Source of the DNA: Affinundibacterium nitidum
GTDB lineage: Bacteria > Pseudomonadota > Gammaproteobacteria > Burkholderiales > Burkholderiaceae_D
NCBI RefSeq assembly: GCF_014284155.1
Contig: NZ_JACOFZ010000001.1
Location: 620,001 to 684,000 of the forward strand
Length of the DNA: 64,000 nucleotides
Direction: 5' to 3'
The notes below the pieces were generated by a model, which saw nothing but the letters and a program-made list of their open reading frames with translations, was not told the origin of the DNA and searched no databases. A program made the position numbers and the translations under genes. Shown here piece by piece: positions 47,088 to 57,121 of this stretch (the stretch's first letter is position 1; each line of letters starts with the position of its first letter).

Positions 47088-47891
47088 ATGATTTCAATCG
47101 GCACACAAGAACTCCTCTCTATCATCGCAGCCTTTCTGTGGCCGCTCACGCGCATTCTTGGCTTCATCGTCGTAGCTCCGCCATTCGGCAATAACGGCGT
47201 ACCTCCTCTGGTTAAAATCGGCTTAGGAGTTATGTTGGCCTTAATTGTGGCACCCACACTTGAGCCTATGTCTAATGTTGATATGGTCTCCATCACGGGC
47301 ATCATGGTCTTAATTCAACAATTTGTTGTTGGGTTAGCCATGGGCTTTATGGTGCGGATCATCTTCGCTGGTATCGAAATGGCCGGTGAAGTAGCGGGAC
47401 TCACAATGGGCCTCGGCTTTGCCACATTTTTTGATCCACAAACACGTGGTCGCTCCACTGCGATCAGCCAATTTTTAGTCATTATCACTACTCTTGCGCT
47501 GCTTGCGATGAACGTTCATCTCACGATGTTTGAGGCTCTGGTCACCAGTTTCAAAACGATACCTATTTCGACATCTTTAGAAATGGGATTTAGTTCACAG
47601 AAGCTTGTGATTTGGGGACAGGAGATTTTTAAGGTTGGCATGCTACTGTCGCTACCAATCGTCGCCGCGCTCCTAATCACCAATATCGCGTTAGGAATTT
47701 TGACCAGAGCAGCGCCTCAACTGAATATCTTCGGCATTGGCTTTCCAATTACGATTACTGTCGGTTTTGTGATGTTAGGATTAGTGCTTCCTTACTTGAT
47801 ATTACCTTTGGAAAACATCTTCCGTCATATGATTGACGCCATCAATAGCATGGGTCAAAATCTTCCGAGTAAGATCCCTACTTCGCCCTAG
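47088..47891 (+). CDS. fliR: Flagellar export gate protein FliR
   Basis: 267 residues, with about six membrane helices (WPLTRILGFIVVAPPFGN at the N-terminus; EVAGLTMGLGFATFFDP). It completes FliPQR. It is the last flagellar gene in this window; flhBA and the flagellar regulatory genes lie elsewhere. Confidence 0.96.
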   Translation: MISIGTQELLSIIAAFLWPLTRILGFIVVAPPFGNNGVPPLVKIGLGVMLALIVAPTLEPMSNVDMVSITGIMVLIQQFVVGLAMGFMVRIIFAGIEMAGEVAGLTMGLGFATFFDPQTRGRSTAISQFLVIITTLALLAMNVHLTMFEALVTSFKTIPISTSLEMGFSSQKLVIWGQEIFKVGMLLSLPIVAALLITNIALGILTRAAPQLNIFGIGFPITITVGFVMLGLVLPYLILPLENIFRHMIDAINSMGQNLPSKIPTSP

Positions 47892-47919
47892 AACAATACA
47901 AAATCAACGACACTGACAC

Positions 47920-49482
47920 ATGAAACTATCCCCTCCTTGCAACTTGTCAGTGTATTTGAGCAAAGACATTCGAGCCATCGAAACGGCTGTCAAAGCGCAC
48001 GCTCCAAAACCTAGTCTGATGCAAAGGGCTGGACTAGCTGCCGCCAATCTCGCGAGTCAGCTGATACACATCAACGAACCTATACTGATATTTGCAGGTC
48101 CTGGCGACAACGGCGGCGATGCCTTTGAAATGGCAATCCATCTGAGCCAACGAGGCTACCTGGTACAGATTTATAGACTCAATGAGGAAACACAATATTC
48201 GCATGATGCTGCGCTGAGCTTAGGTGGAGCCACAAACTCTGCAATTACATGGATCGTAAGCCATGAAGACCTCGAACAAGCACTGCAATCGACCTCACTC
48301 ATTGTCGATGGTTTGTTTGGTATCGGTCTCAATCGTGCCATCATTGGTCGTGCGGCAGAATTGGTAAATTTAATTAATCAAACGAGTCAACGAAGATCGA
48401 TCCCGGTACTATCGCTCGATATTCCCAGCGGTCTCAATGCCGACACCGGCAATATCTTTACTCACACTGGCGCTTCAGCAAACTCAATCACAACCACAAT
48501 ACGGGCGACACATACCATCACATTTATTGCGAACAAACCGGGTCTATTCACGGCAAAAGGACGCGACTTTGCTGGCAAAATCATCCTCGAAACGCTGAAT
48601 ATCGACGCGGATTCCTTTCCAAGAACATCACTCTATTTGAACGCAAACGACAACGTAACAGGGCTACTGCACCGTCGAAACCACGATAGCAATAAGGGCA
48701 GCTTTGGAGATGTCAGCATTATTGGAGGAGCAGATGGCATGTGTGGGGCCGCTATCCTTAGTGCACGCGGTGCGCTAATGAGCGGTGCTGGAAAAGTACA
48801 CGTCGGTTTTTGTACCGAACAAACACGTTCATCAATGGAAATTGATCCACAATATCCAGAGATCATGTGTCGTCATGCCAATGATATTGAGTTCGCCAAG
48901 AGTGTGATTGCTATCGGCCCCGGACTAGCACACAGCCCAACTGCAAAGAAACTGTTAGCAAGAGCATTGAACGAGTCGCCATGTTTGGTCATCGATGCCG
49001 ATGCCATCAATCTGATTGCCCAAGACATTCAACTACAACATCAAGTCTTAAAACGCAGAGAGAAAAATTTCAGTACAATTCTAACGCCTCACCCTCTAGA
49101 GGCTGCACGATTGTTGAATACCGACACTGCAAATATTCAAAGAGACAGACTAGAAGCAATAAGTGAATTAACCGACAAATTCCAAACCATTGTCATCCTT
49201 AAAGGCTCTGGCAGCTTAATCAGCGACGGTCAAACAACATTTATTAATACGAGTGGCAACCCAGCACTCGCTACCGGTGGCACGGGTGACGTATTGACAG
49301 GGGTTTGTGCTGCATTGCTAGCACAGGGCCTCGCACCGATTGATGCCGCACGGCTCGCTTGTTTTGTGCATGGCGCGGCTGCCGATGCTCTTGTCGATGC
49401 GGGCACAGGCCCAATCGGACTCAATGCGAGCGAACTAATGCCAGCGATTCGGCGCCAACTGAATCAAATCAGTAGGGGCTAG
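47920..49482 (+). CDS. nnr: Bifunctional NAD(P)H-hydrate epimerase / ADP-dependent dehydratase
   Basis: 520 residues. The N-terminal YjeF_N domain (about 1-230; ILIFAGPGDNGGDAFEMAIHL as key NNGGDAF-like site) is the epimerase (NnrE); the C-terminal kinase-like domain (about 240-515; VSIIGGADGMCGAAILSARGAL and NPALATGGTGDVLTG) is the dehydratase (NnrD). It repairs damaged NADHX and NADPHX. It lies 28 bp after fliR, likely a chance neighbour. Convergent with a sensor kinase gene. Confidence 0.93.
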   Translation: MKLSPPCNLSVYLSKDIRAIETAVKAHAPKPSLMQRAGLAAANLASQLIHINEPILIFAGPGDNGGDAFEMAIHLSQRGYLVQIYRLNEETQYSHDAALSLGGATNSAITWIVSHEDLEQALQSTSLIVDGLFGIGLNRAIIGRAAELVNLINQTSQRRSIPVLSLDIPSGLNADTGNIFTHTGASANSITTTIRATHTITFIANKPGLFTAKGRDFAGKIILETLNIDADSFPRTSLYLNANDNVTGLLHRRNHDSNKGSFGDVSIIGGADGMCGAAILSARGALMSGAGKVHVGFCTEQTRSSMEIDPQYPEIMCRHANDIEFAKSVIAIGPGLAHSPTAKKLLARALNESPCLVIDADAINLIAQDIQLQHQVLKRREKNFSTILTPHPLEAARLLNTDTANIQRDRLEAISELTDKFQTIVILKGSGSLISDGQTTFINTSGNPALATGGTGDVLTGVCAALLAQGLAPIDAARLACFVHGAAADALVDAGTGPIGLNASELMPAIRRQLNQISRG

Positions 49483-49511
49483 TTTGCGTCGGATCTAAAG
49501 CCGGCGAGACT

Positions 49512-51569
49512 TTAACGCAAGGGACGTGGCAAACTCAGTACGAAGTCGACGCCATCCGATACATTGCGCGCGATAATTGTGCCACCCATTTTTGCCATAT
49601 AGGTTTGCGCTACGAATAGCCCTTGGCCACGATTACCATTCGCGCCCGATTCCAACTGATCTGAAACCCCATACTCGAATATCTTGTTCAACATATCTTC
49701 CTCGATATGTGGGCCTTGATTATGAATAATGACAAACGCATTCGCTTCGTCAATTTCCAAACTGATCCGAATTGACGTTTCTTGTGGTCGATACCGATCC
49801 GCATTCTTTAGGACATGAGTGACTACATCCTCGAGTGAATATTCGTCTGCCTTAACGACTATTGCTCCCAATTCCGATTCGAACAGGACCTTGTTGATGC
49901 CAGCGTGCGGAGCATTGTTAGAAACGTGACGCAAAAATTCAGTGAGGTCAAGTTCGCCAATTTGTAGCACCGTAGATTGAAATGCCTCACTTGGAGTAGC
50001 GCTTCCATATAATACTTTGATCGCCTGTTGCATACGACTAATATAGCGATGACTCTCATCCTCTGTACTTGAATGTAAAACCATCAAACTTTGCAGTGGT
50101 GACATGATTTCATGCCCAACCGCATGCCACATTTGTTTTTCCTGTTCAGTGCGGATAGTTTCCCGCTCAACGTCTTCTTTTACCCTCCGCAATAAATCAT
50201 GCAAACCACTGGCCAACACGCCAAGCTCATCTGGGCTGCGTAAATCACTCACATCCAATTGATCGAGCTCACCGGCACCTTTCATCGTGCGCGACAGCGC
50301 TGCGGCTCTGCGGGTCAGCAAAGTAATGCGGCGAATAATGCTAATTTCAATCAAGAGCCAAGCTAACAATAAGGCCAACAACATCGCGCCCACAAACCAA
50401 GACACACGGGTTGCCACCACACTCAAGCTCTTGCTGATACTGCGCACATCGCCCTTCATCATCAATTCGTAATTATCGAGAGGCGTACTAATCAGTTCTT
50501 TACTTTCAAGGGGGGTAGCGAACTCGTCGACAGGCAAACGTCGAATCAAGCGCGTGAGTAAGTTCCACGACTCTTCTTCTTGCTCCACTTTACCGACTAA
50601 GCGTATGACTTCTTTTTTATCTGATGATTTACGCAACACCAAACTTTCACCTGGCAGCAACAATGCATTTAAGTCGTTGAGCGAGAATGGCGTTGCACTC
50701 GGAACTGACTTACTGTCTAGAAGCGGAATGTCACTCTCAGGAGCTAAGACTGTCAGCTCGACCTGAATTTGCTCTAAATCCTGCGGCGGCCAAACGGGGC
50801 GTTTCTTTTCAAACAGTGCTTCCTGCAAAACGGCGATAGGCAAGCGTAATGAGAAGAAGGTATTACGCTCGCAATTGAGATCTTTGCCATCTTTGTCTGC
50901 ATCATTACAAACGGCCTTCTGCCAAGCCCAACCACGGAAGTCACGTACTGGTCGCGCACCTGATTTAGCAACTTCAGACTCTAAGAAGCCAACCCAACGT
51001 CCACGTATGCCGGTATTAGGGCGACTGCTAACCTCTTCTTCGAACGGGGCAATCCATTGATAGTGCTGTCCGCGCAATGCGACGCTGACACGAATACGGT
51101 GCGCATCATCCTTGATTAACTGTCCACGTGGATGCGATACCAGAGCCGCACTATTGAAACTTCCCGCGACATAAATGAAACCACCGGCCCAAGGATTGTT
51201 ACCAATACCCACGCACAGTGAACCATCATTACCATATTGCACTAGACAGCCAGACATCGCGATGGCCTGCTGTACCTTGCTTTGATCGTCAAAGTCTAAG
51301 GCAGAGAATGGCAGCAATAGAGGATGCAAGCTTGCGGTATCTTGATCTAAAGGCGGATTTAACAAAGCCAATTGACCAGCTGGATGACGCAAAGTCGCCG
51401 TGATTTGGCTCACGGTTTTGTCAAAGTTGGTTTGATAACTGTTATAACTAAGCTGTTTCTCTTGCTGCAGTAAGGAAAGCGCGAGTCCAAAAGTTGCCAA
51501 TGCCAATAGCAAAAACACGCTACGAAAAATAATTCGTAGACGATAACTCGCTAAGAGCAAACGCTTCAT
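49512..51569 (-). CDS. Membrane sensor histidine kinase with large periplasmic domain
   Basis: 685 residues. One membrane helix at about 12-32 and another at about 390-415 enclose a periplasmic domain of roughly 350 residues with no recognised family. A HAMP-like linker follows, then the phospho-acceptor His in HEIMSPLQSL (about residue 490) and an HATPase region with HVLKNADRYRP, IHNQGPHIEEDM and GQGLFVAQTYMAKMGG. Its start codon overlaps the upstream regulator stop by four bases. The input signal is unknown. Confidence 0.9.
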   Translation of the reverse strand: MKRLLLASYRLRIIFRSVFLLLALATFGLALSLLQQEKQLSYNSYQTNFDKTVSQITATLRHPAGQLALLNPPLDQDTASLHPLLLPFSALDFDDQSKVQQAIAMSGCLVQYGNDGSLCVGIGNNPWAGGFIYVAGSFNSAALVSHPRGQLIKDDAHRIRVSVALRGQHYQWIAPFEEEVSSRPNTGIRGRWVGFLESEVAKSGARPVRDFRGWAWQKAVCNDADKDGKDLNCERNTFFSLRLPIAVLQEALFEKKRPVWPPQDLEQIQVELTVLAPESDIPLLDSKSVPSATPFSLNDLNALLLPGESLVLRKSSDKKEVIRLVGKVEQEEESWNLLTRLIRRLPVDEFATPLESKELISTPLDNYELMMKGDVRSISKSLSVVATRVSWFVGAMLLALLLAWLLIEISIIRRITLLTRRAAALSRTMKGAGELDQLDVSDLRSPDELGVLASGLHDLLRRVKEDVERETIRTEQEKQMWHAVGHEIMSPLQSLMVLHSSTEDESHRYISRMQQAIKVLYGSATPSEAFQSTVLQIGELDLTEFLRHVSNNAPHAGINKVLFESELGAIVVKADEYSLEDVVTHVLKNADRYRPQETSIRISLEIDEANAFVIIHNQGPHIEEDMLNKIFEYGVSDQLESGANGNRGQGLFVAQTYMAKMGGTIIARNVSDGVDFVLSLPRPLR

Positions 51570-52318
51570 ACGCTCTCAGCCCAGCGAAAACCGCGCATAG
51601 GCACGTTTTCTATGCCTTCAAAGTCAGGATCTATTTCGCGAAATGCATCGCGAATAGTACTCACATGTTTACGAATATTGTCGCGATTACGTCCGCTCTT
51701 CACCACTTCATACAGATCGTCATACGACACCACTTGGCCCCGCTTTTCCAACATCACGGCAAGAATGCGTTGCGCTGTCAAGGGTAAGTTGATCCGCTGC
51801 CCTCGCCACATCGGTGTGCGTTGGCGCAATGGATCCATGCTTAAAGTTTCCCCACCATTCGGCAATTCCTTCGCAACTTCTTTATTCGCTTCAGTCTTCG
51901 CTTGTCGCCGTTCTTTCACGGCACGCAGCATATCCAAGAAGGTTTCGATAAAATCAGCTTCCTCAAACGTCGCTTTTTGCAGGTAATCCCATGCGTCTAA
52001 GGCTTTCATGATGCTGCGATAAATAGTGGCGGGCATGGCAGACACTACCAACACTGGTGTCGCTTGTCCGTCACGGCTGATATTCTTATTGATGGCATTA
52101 ATGATGGCGACACCGGCGTGTCGTTCACGACCTAATTCAATATCCAATACCACCAAATCGTATTGCGCGCGCACGATAGCGGCTTCTGCATCATCACGGT
52201 TAAACCATTGATCGATTTGTATACCGGGCTTAGCCGCTTCTATCCAAGTTTTGAATTGATTACTCGTAGGTAAATCATCTTCAATCACCGCTACCCTAAT
52301 TCCTGACATTGCAGACAT
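51566..52318 (-). CDS. Response regulator with receiver and winged-helix DNA-binding domain
   Basis: 250 residues from ATG 52318, with GGAG nine bases upstream. The receiver is intact (VAVIEDDLPTS; phospho-acceptor Asp in YDLVVLDIELG; Lys in YLQKATF). An Ala/Glu/Lys-rich linker leads to a Trans_reg_C winged helix (LPLTAQRILAVMLEKRGQVVSYDDLYEVV and IRKHVSTIRDAF). It is the partner of the sensor kinase downstream. The divergent SPFH gene, 308 bp away, is a candidate target by position only. Confidence 0.9.
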   Translation of the reverse strand: MSAMSGIRVAVIEDDLPTSNQFKTWIEAAKPGIQIDQWFNRDDAEAAIVRAQYDLVVLDIELGRERHAGVAIINAINKNISRDGQATPVLVVSAMPATIYRSIMKALDAWDYLQKATFEEADFIETFLDMLRAVKERRQAKTEANKEVAKELPNGGETLSMDPLRQRTPMWRGQRINLPLTAQRILAVMLEKRGQVVSYDDLYEVVKSGRNRDNIRKHVSTIRDAFREIDPDFEGIENVPMRGFRWAESV

Positions 52319-52626
52319 CAACTTGCACTCCAATCCTTTGTTCTTGTGTCTCTTGGCTTCCGCTAAATCCAGCAGAAAACCGATGTATTTCCGCAGTATC
52401 CCTTTTTTTGGGGCAAAAGTCAGTCCTCAGCTGTGAGTTTTTCTTCACAACATCTTCCATCTCCTCCGAACGCGCCATTTTCTTTCCTGCCTTACGATGA
52501 TTTTCACCCGCCGGCGGCATTGAACGCTCTTGCCCGCTAGGCGCAAGATTCGTCTCAAGGAAAGACAACAAGTTCGATCCCCGGAGTTATAAACAAAGTC
52601 ATTTTGAAACCAATTAGGAGGCTACT

Positions 52627-53988
52627 ATGAGCAATCGTTTAAAAACCATCGTCAATGCAGTTCGTTCCAGTTTTACTTCTTTGTTCGGCAGCAAAAACCC
52701 AGGCTACAGCGCGCCGAGCGGTTTTGACAAAGAGGCGACCACTGCGGAAGACAGTGAATATCAAAGTGAATACCCAGCAGAGTTCCAGGTCAAAGAACGT
52801 CGCCCATTGCTCACCAAAAAAACACTGACAAGCCTAAGCGTGATCAGCGCCATTAGTTTGGTTGCGTATGGTTTGTATAACCACCCTCCTCTTAAAACAG
52901 TAAGCCGTGGCGAAATCGGTATTCGATCTAATCAATTGACGGGCAATGTCACAGCCTTCCGTGAAGGCAGTGTGATTGTGATTCCAGGCTTATTTCAATT
53001 ACGCAAATTCTCGCTGCAGGATCAGTTATATCGTCCAACTAAATCAAGCTCGACCAACGATGCACCTTTTCAATCAGTCGAAGGTTTATCGCTTGGCGTT
53101 GACTTGGCGGTACGTTACGCGATCGACCCAGCGAAGCTCATCAGCAATACCAAAGGTTTGCCAGAGAATGTCAATGCAGAGATCGTAGAACCGATGGTGC
53201 AAGGTGTGATGTACAAAGCGTTCACCCGTTACACGGTGAAAGAGATTTTCTCGACCAAGCGTGGTGAGATTCAACAAGTCATCGAAACGGAATTGAAACC
53301 TAAGTTGGCAGCCGAAGGCATTATTTTGCATGCGGTGATGATCGGCAAGATCGACTTGCCAGAAGATTATAAACGCGGCATGGAAAAGCTCTTAGCTGAA
53401 GAACTTGAGAGTGAAAAAATGCGTTACACCTTGGAACTGAAAGAAAAGCAAGTGAAGCAGTCTGCCTTGGAATCAGAAGCAGAAAAAGTACGTCGCGAAA
53501 AAGCAGCAGAAGCAGCGGGTAATGAACAAGTGATCGCGGCAAAAGCACAAGAGGAAGCCATGAAACACGTTTTACCGTTCAAACAAAAACAAATCGAACA
53601 ACGCCAATTGGAAGCAGAAGCCGCCAAAATTTCGATGATCAAAACTTCCGAAGGTAATGCCCAATCTCGTTTGATTGAAGCCGCCGGTGAAGCAGATTCT
53701 CGTCGTAAGTTAGCCGATGCGGAAGCCTATCGCCAAGAATTGGTAGGTAAAGTGTCGAGCGCCCAATTGGAACGTGACGGTGCACTTTTGAGCAAACACC
53801 CATTGTTGATCCAAAAAACCATGGCTGACAAATTGTCTGACAAGATCTCTGTAATTATTGCCCCTCCCCCAGCAGATGGCGGCTTCATTGGTTCTGCTTT
53901 GCTCGGTAGCGGCAACAATGCCAAAGCGCAACGCGCCAATAAAGAAACACAAACGGAGAACACTGAAGCCAATACCGAAAGCAATTAA
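52627..53988 (+). CDS. SPFH-domain membrane protein (prohibitin/flotillin-like)
   Basis: 453 residues. A strong AGGAGG lies before the ATG. One membrane helix at about 70-90 (LTSLSVISAISLVAYGLY) is followed by an SPFH/band 7 domain (VSRGEIGIRS onward) and a long coiled coil (about 260-400) rich in Glu, Lys and Ala, and a Pro-rich then Asn/Glu-rich tail. SPFH proteins scaffold membrane microdomains and stress responses. The divergent two-component system upstream may regulate it; this is inference. Confidence 0.88.
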   Translation: MSNRLKTIVNAVRSSFTSLFGSKNPGYSAPSGFDKEATTAEDSEYQSEYPAEFQVKERRPLLTKKTLTSLSVISAISLVAYGLYNHPPLKTVSRGEIGIRSNQLTGNVTAFREGSVIVIPGLFQLRKFSLQDQLYRPTKSSSTNDAPFQSVEGLSLGVDLAVRYAIDPAKLISNTKGLPENVNAEIVEPMVQGVMYKAFTRYTVKEIFSTKRGEIQQVIETELKPKLAAEGIILHAVMIGKIDLPEDYKRGMEKLLAEELESEKMRYTLELKEKQVKQSALESEAEKVRREKAAEAAGNEQVIAAKAQEEAMKHVLPFKQKQIEQRQLEAEAAKISMIKTSEGNAQSRLIEAAGEADSRRKLADAEAYRQELVGKVSSAQLERDGALLSKHPLLIQKTMADKLSDKISVIIAPPPADGGFIGSALLGSGNNAKAQRANKETQTENTEANTESN

Positions 53989-54047
53989 TTCGGTCGCAAC
54001 GACACCTTCACGACACCTAACGATTATTTCATACAACAGGATCTATC

Positions 54048-55514
54048 ATGTTTAGCACCTTAAGTACCATCGCCGCTTCAAGTTTGATCGCCATCGTCAC
54101 CCAAGACCAGGCCGCACTCAGAGCCTCACCTCGCGAAAGTGCCCAGCAACAAGTCGTCTTATGGCAAGGCGACAGCCTCGAAATTCGCGGCGAGCGCATG
54201 GACTATTTGCAGGTATATGACCATAGGCGTGAACGCGCTGGCTTCATCAAAGCGAGTCAAGTTCGATTGGTCAGAACCGAAGCCGATGGTGCTGCTGAAA
54301 GTATGTCAGTGATACGTTTTCTGCGCGACACACCTGGCTCCGAAGCTCTCGGCATTAGTTACTCTGCCGCCTATTTGAAAGCCGCACCAGCGAATCAAAT
54401 CAACGCTGAAATTTTTGATGCTTTAGGTAGCATGGCCGAGCGTTTAGCACGCCGCTCGACGAATTTGCAAGCGCAGACCGGAAGCACAAAGCCAAATAAG
54501 CAAATGGAAACCGCGATTGCAGCGCACTTAGAAGTGGCGACCTACTACGGCGTGCAATTCAAAAGCTTTGAACGCGAAGGCCGTATTCAACTCTGCTATG
54601 ACGGTGAGGCTTTCCGTCGTGTCTTAGCCATGAACGCGAGCGACGAACAAAAGGCCCGTGCCGCACTAGCGCTAACACGTTCGGAATGTATCGATCCGGC
54701 GACCAGACCATTAGAAAAATCAGCCATCGACACCTGGCGTGCCGATGTATTAGACCGTGTAGAGACAAGCAAATTACCAGAGCAACTAAAGAATCGCATC
54801 AAAATGCGCAAAGCCACGGTGTGGTCTGCAATCGCCTTCCAACGTGCGCGGAAAGCAGAAAACAAAGATGAAATGAACAAGGATGTACAAGCAGCCGGCA
54901 ATCGCGCCGTCCTTGAATTAGCTTCCATCAACAAAGAAGAATTAAGTGACGAAGACAAATTGAGCTATACCGACACAGGCATTCGTGCCGGCACTTCACG
55001 TTGGGCGGCAGAACTTGCAATACAAAACAAAAGTACATTAAAAATCGTCACTAGCGCTGGTGAACCTGGTGAAACTTGCGTCCATCTGATCGACGCTAAA
55101 CATGACTTGAAGAATCCCTTAGCTAAACGTTGTACATACAGCGTAGTATGGCCACACTCGGCGCGTGCGAATACTCATAGCACCGCACTCACACTCGCCG
55201 TACAACCGATGGAAAGTTGGCGTGAATTATGGTTATTCCATCAAACAAGTAACGGCTGGATCATTGACGTTTTGCCACCAGCCAATACCGATCCACAGTT
55301 AGGCTATGTCGAATTCGCAGGTTGGGTGCCAGCGACAAATAAAATGCTGGTAGCGCGCGAGGCGAAAGTCGATGGCGTCTTTAAACGTCGATTCGAGGTC
55401 ATCAATATGGATACTCTGCAGGCAGAAAACGGTGCTGACAATCCTTCCTCATTGAGCACCTTCTACAAATGGCAAGATGCCATATGGAAGAGTCAGACCT
55501 TGAGTCTACGCTAA
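54048..55514 (+). CDS. Putative secreted protein with N-terminal SH3-like domain
   Basis: 488 residues. The N-terminal 20 residues (MFSTLSTIAASSLIAIVTQD) may be a signal sequence or short anchor. Residues about 20-80 (LRASPRESAQQQVVLWQGDSLEIRGERMDYLQVYDHRRERAGFIKASQV; key part GFIKASQVRLV) look like a bacterial SH3 domain. The remaining about 400 residues are not assigned to a family I recognise. It lies 59 bp downstream of the SPFH gene and ends in a terminator, so the two probably share a transcript. Confidence 0.72.
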   Translation: MFSTLSTIAASSLIAIVTQDQAALRASPRESAQQQVVLWQGDSLEIRGERMDYLQVYDHRRERAGFIKASQVRLVRTEADGAAESMSVIRFLRDTPGSEALGISYSAAYLKAAPANQINAEIFDALGSMAERLARRSTNLQAQTGSTKPNKQMETAIAAHLEVATYYGVQFKSFEREGRIQLCYDGEAFRRVLAMNASDEQKARAALALTRSECIDPATRPLEKSAIDTWRADVLDRVETSKLPEQLKNRIKMRKATVWSAIAFQRARKAENKDEMNKDVQAAGNRAVLELASINKEELSDEDKLSYTDTGIRAGTSRWAAELAIQNKSTLKIVTSAGEPGETCVHLIDAKHDLKNPLAKRCTYSVVWPHSARANTHSTALTLAVQPMESWRELWLFHQTSNGWIIDVLPPANTDPQLGYVEFAGWVPATNKMLVAREAKVDGVFKRRFEVINMDTLQAENGADNPSSLSTFYKWQDAIWKSQTLSLR

Positions 55515-55532
55515 CTCGTAATTTACTGAAAA

Positions 55533-55563
55533 AAAAAAGGGCTCGCATCAAGGGCCCTTTTTT
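55533..55563 (+). terminator. Terminator after the SH3-like gene
   Basis: GGGC (55539-55542) pairs with GCCC (55554-55557), extended by an A-run on the left and a T-run on the right. It follows the stop codon by about 20 bases. Confidence 0.7.
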
Positions 55564-55614
55564 GCACCAACACAAAACCTTCAATTCTACGAATACGGCC
55601 ACCATCTTTCCGCA

Positions 55615-56610
55615 TCATAGTGCTTGTTGGCGCGAGAAGAAATCCCAAATCATGGCAGGGCCGTTAGGCGACATCGGAGACGGTCCAACGAGTCGCGGAC
55701 GTTTCCAATACGCTTGCGGCATGCCATGCCCGCCACCATAAATTGTGACCAACTCGACTTCCACTTTGCTCTCATTTTTCCACAGTGTTCGTTCAAACTT
55801 CGAGTTATCTTCTCCGCCCTGAGACACAGAGTTCATTGTTGGATTAATCACAGGAGCTGCGTTGATTTGATTCAGATCAGCAAAAAATTGAGCCGTATCC
55901 TTGGATGATTTGAGAATGCCGCCTTTGTAAAACAGACCCAACAAACTGGTTTCGCCACCCTCATAATGAACAATAGGATCTTCAGTACCGTTCATCATCA
56001 TGATCGATGTACTTGATCCAGAAAGCGCACATTTAAAATTATCAGAGACCGGTAGATTCGCCGATACTGCGGCGACCGCACGAAAACGAGAAGGTGCCTC
56101 TATCGCTAAACGCAGGGACATAAATCCACCCGACGACACCCCGGTCGCGAAAACACGTTGTGGGTCAAAACCATTTTCTGCAACCAGCTTATCGGTGAGC
56201 AGCGTCAAAAACTTCACATGGTCAATCTCTTTCCCATCGACTTTAAAATCACCAACTTTGCTACAGTCGTTCCAGTCAAAAGAACTAGCGCTAGGATAAA
56301 CCACAGCAAAACCATATTGATCAGCTAGACGATCAAAGCCATAACCGGTTTCCAAACGAATTTGCGATCCATTTTGTCCGGAACCATGCATCACAATCAC
56401 TAAGGGCGCAGCTTTGGCCAAGCCCTTGGGAATATAGCTGCGATAGGTCATCTGTTTGCCGTCGACTTCCATCGTCGCCTTTGTCAATACACCGGAAAGC
56501 TGCGGTACGTCGGGATCTGGCGTATAGATAAAATAAACGAACAAAGCGCCAATGATCGCAACAAAGCCGAGCAAACCAACAAAGACCTTACGTAGGATTT
56601 TCTTCATCAT
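55615..56610 (-). CDS. PHB depolymerase-family esterase, membrane anchored (LpqC/CE1-like)
   Basis: 331 residues. An N-terminal membrane segment (FVGLLGFVAIIGALFVYFIYTP) is uncleaved-looking. The hydrolase domain has an HGSG oxyanion turn (VIVMHGSGQNG) and a Ser nucleophile in GVSSGG (GxSxG), then a late acidic residue in NGTEDPIVH and a final His in GGGHGMP. The family covers esterases and feruloyl esterases as well as depolymerases, so the substrate is open. It shares no evident partner; the phaZ gene at the window start is unrelated in family type. Confidence 0.85.
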   Translation of the reverse strand: MMKKILRKVFVGLLGFVAIIGALFVYFIYTPDPDVPQLSGVLTKATMEVDGKQMTYRSYIPKGLAKAAPLVIVMHGSGQNGSQIRLETGYGFDRLADQYGFAVVYPSASSFDWNDCSKVGDFKVDGKEIDHVKFLTLLTDKLVAENGFDPQRVFATGVSSGGFMSLRLAIEAPSRFRAVAAVSANLPVSDNFKCALSGSSTSIMMMNGTEDPIVHYEGGETSLLGLFYKGGILKSSKDTAQFFADLNQINAAPVINPTMNSVSQGGEDNSKFERTLWKNESKVEVELVTIYGGGHGMPQAYWKRPRLVGPSPMSPNGPAMIWDFFSRQQAL

Positions 56611-56659
56611 TCACCTGCCTTATCTTGATTTGTTTTGATCGCGAAACTTACGACTGTTT

Positions 56660-57079
56660 TCAATTGACTTTGCGCCACTGATCACCGTATTTTTGAATAT
56701 AGTGGCGATAGACATAGGACCAAGGAATGACGGCATACACGAGAACCACCGCACCAATCGCAAATACATTCGGCAGTAACTTATCATCCAATGCACCATT
56801 TAACCAGAGTGGCAATGGTACCGCAATCAACCAAATCGTCTTCCATATCAATTCCCACATCAGTATCGGCAATAACTGTAATGGATAACGAATGCCTAAC
56901 AAACATAGCAGCCAGAAGGCGGCCATCATCGAAGTTTCGACGCCCCGGAAAAACTCCCACGCTGAGAAAGCCTTTTTAGAGGCGATAACATCAGGCCATA
57001 AGCTAAGTGCTAAACCGACTACCACTAACAAGTACATCGCACGCAGTAGATAAAGACGAGTGAGTGAGACTTCATTCAT
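56660..57079 (-). CDS. Small integral membrane protein, function unknown
   Basis: 139 residues from ATG 57079, which has TAGGAAC upstream; an upstream in-frame start would add 14 residues. Four predicted membrane helices (LYLLRAMYLLVVVGLAL; MMAAFWLLCLLGI; IWLIAVPLPLWLNG; VFAIGAVVLVYAVIPWSYVY). I do not recognise the family. It lies 42 bp after the TPR gene and 49 bp before the esterase gene on the same strand, so they may form an operon. Confidence 0.72.
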   Translation of the reverse strand: MNEVSLTRLYLLRAMYLLVVVGLALSLWPDVIASKKAFSAWEFFRGVETSMMAAFWLLCLLGIRYPLQLLPILMWELIWKTIWLIAVPLPLWLNGALDDKLLPNVFAIGAVVLVYAVIPWSYVYRHYIQKYGDQWRKVN

Positions 57080-57121
57080 GATTGTTCCTATCGTTTTCTT
57101 AAAAATGGTGTGGAATAGCAA

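Noticed and set aside
49484-49520. TTGCGT/ACGCAA inverted repeat between convergent nnr and sensor kinase genes
   Set aside because: Six base pairs with a long loop and no T-run on either strand; not a supportable terminator.
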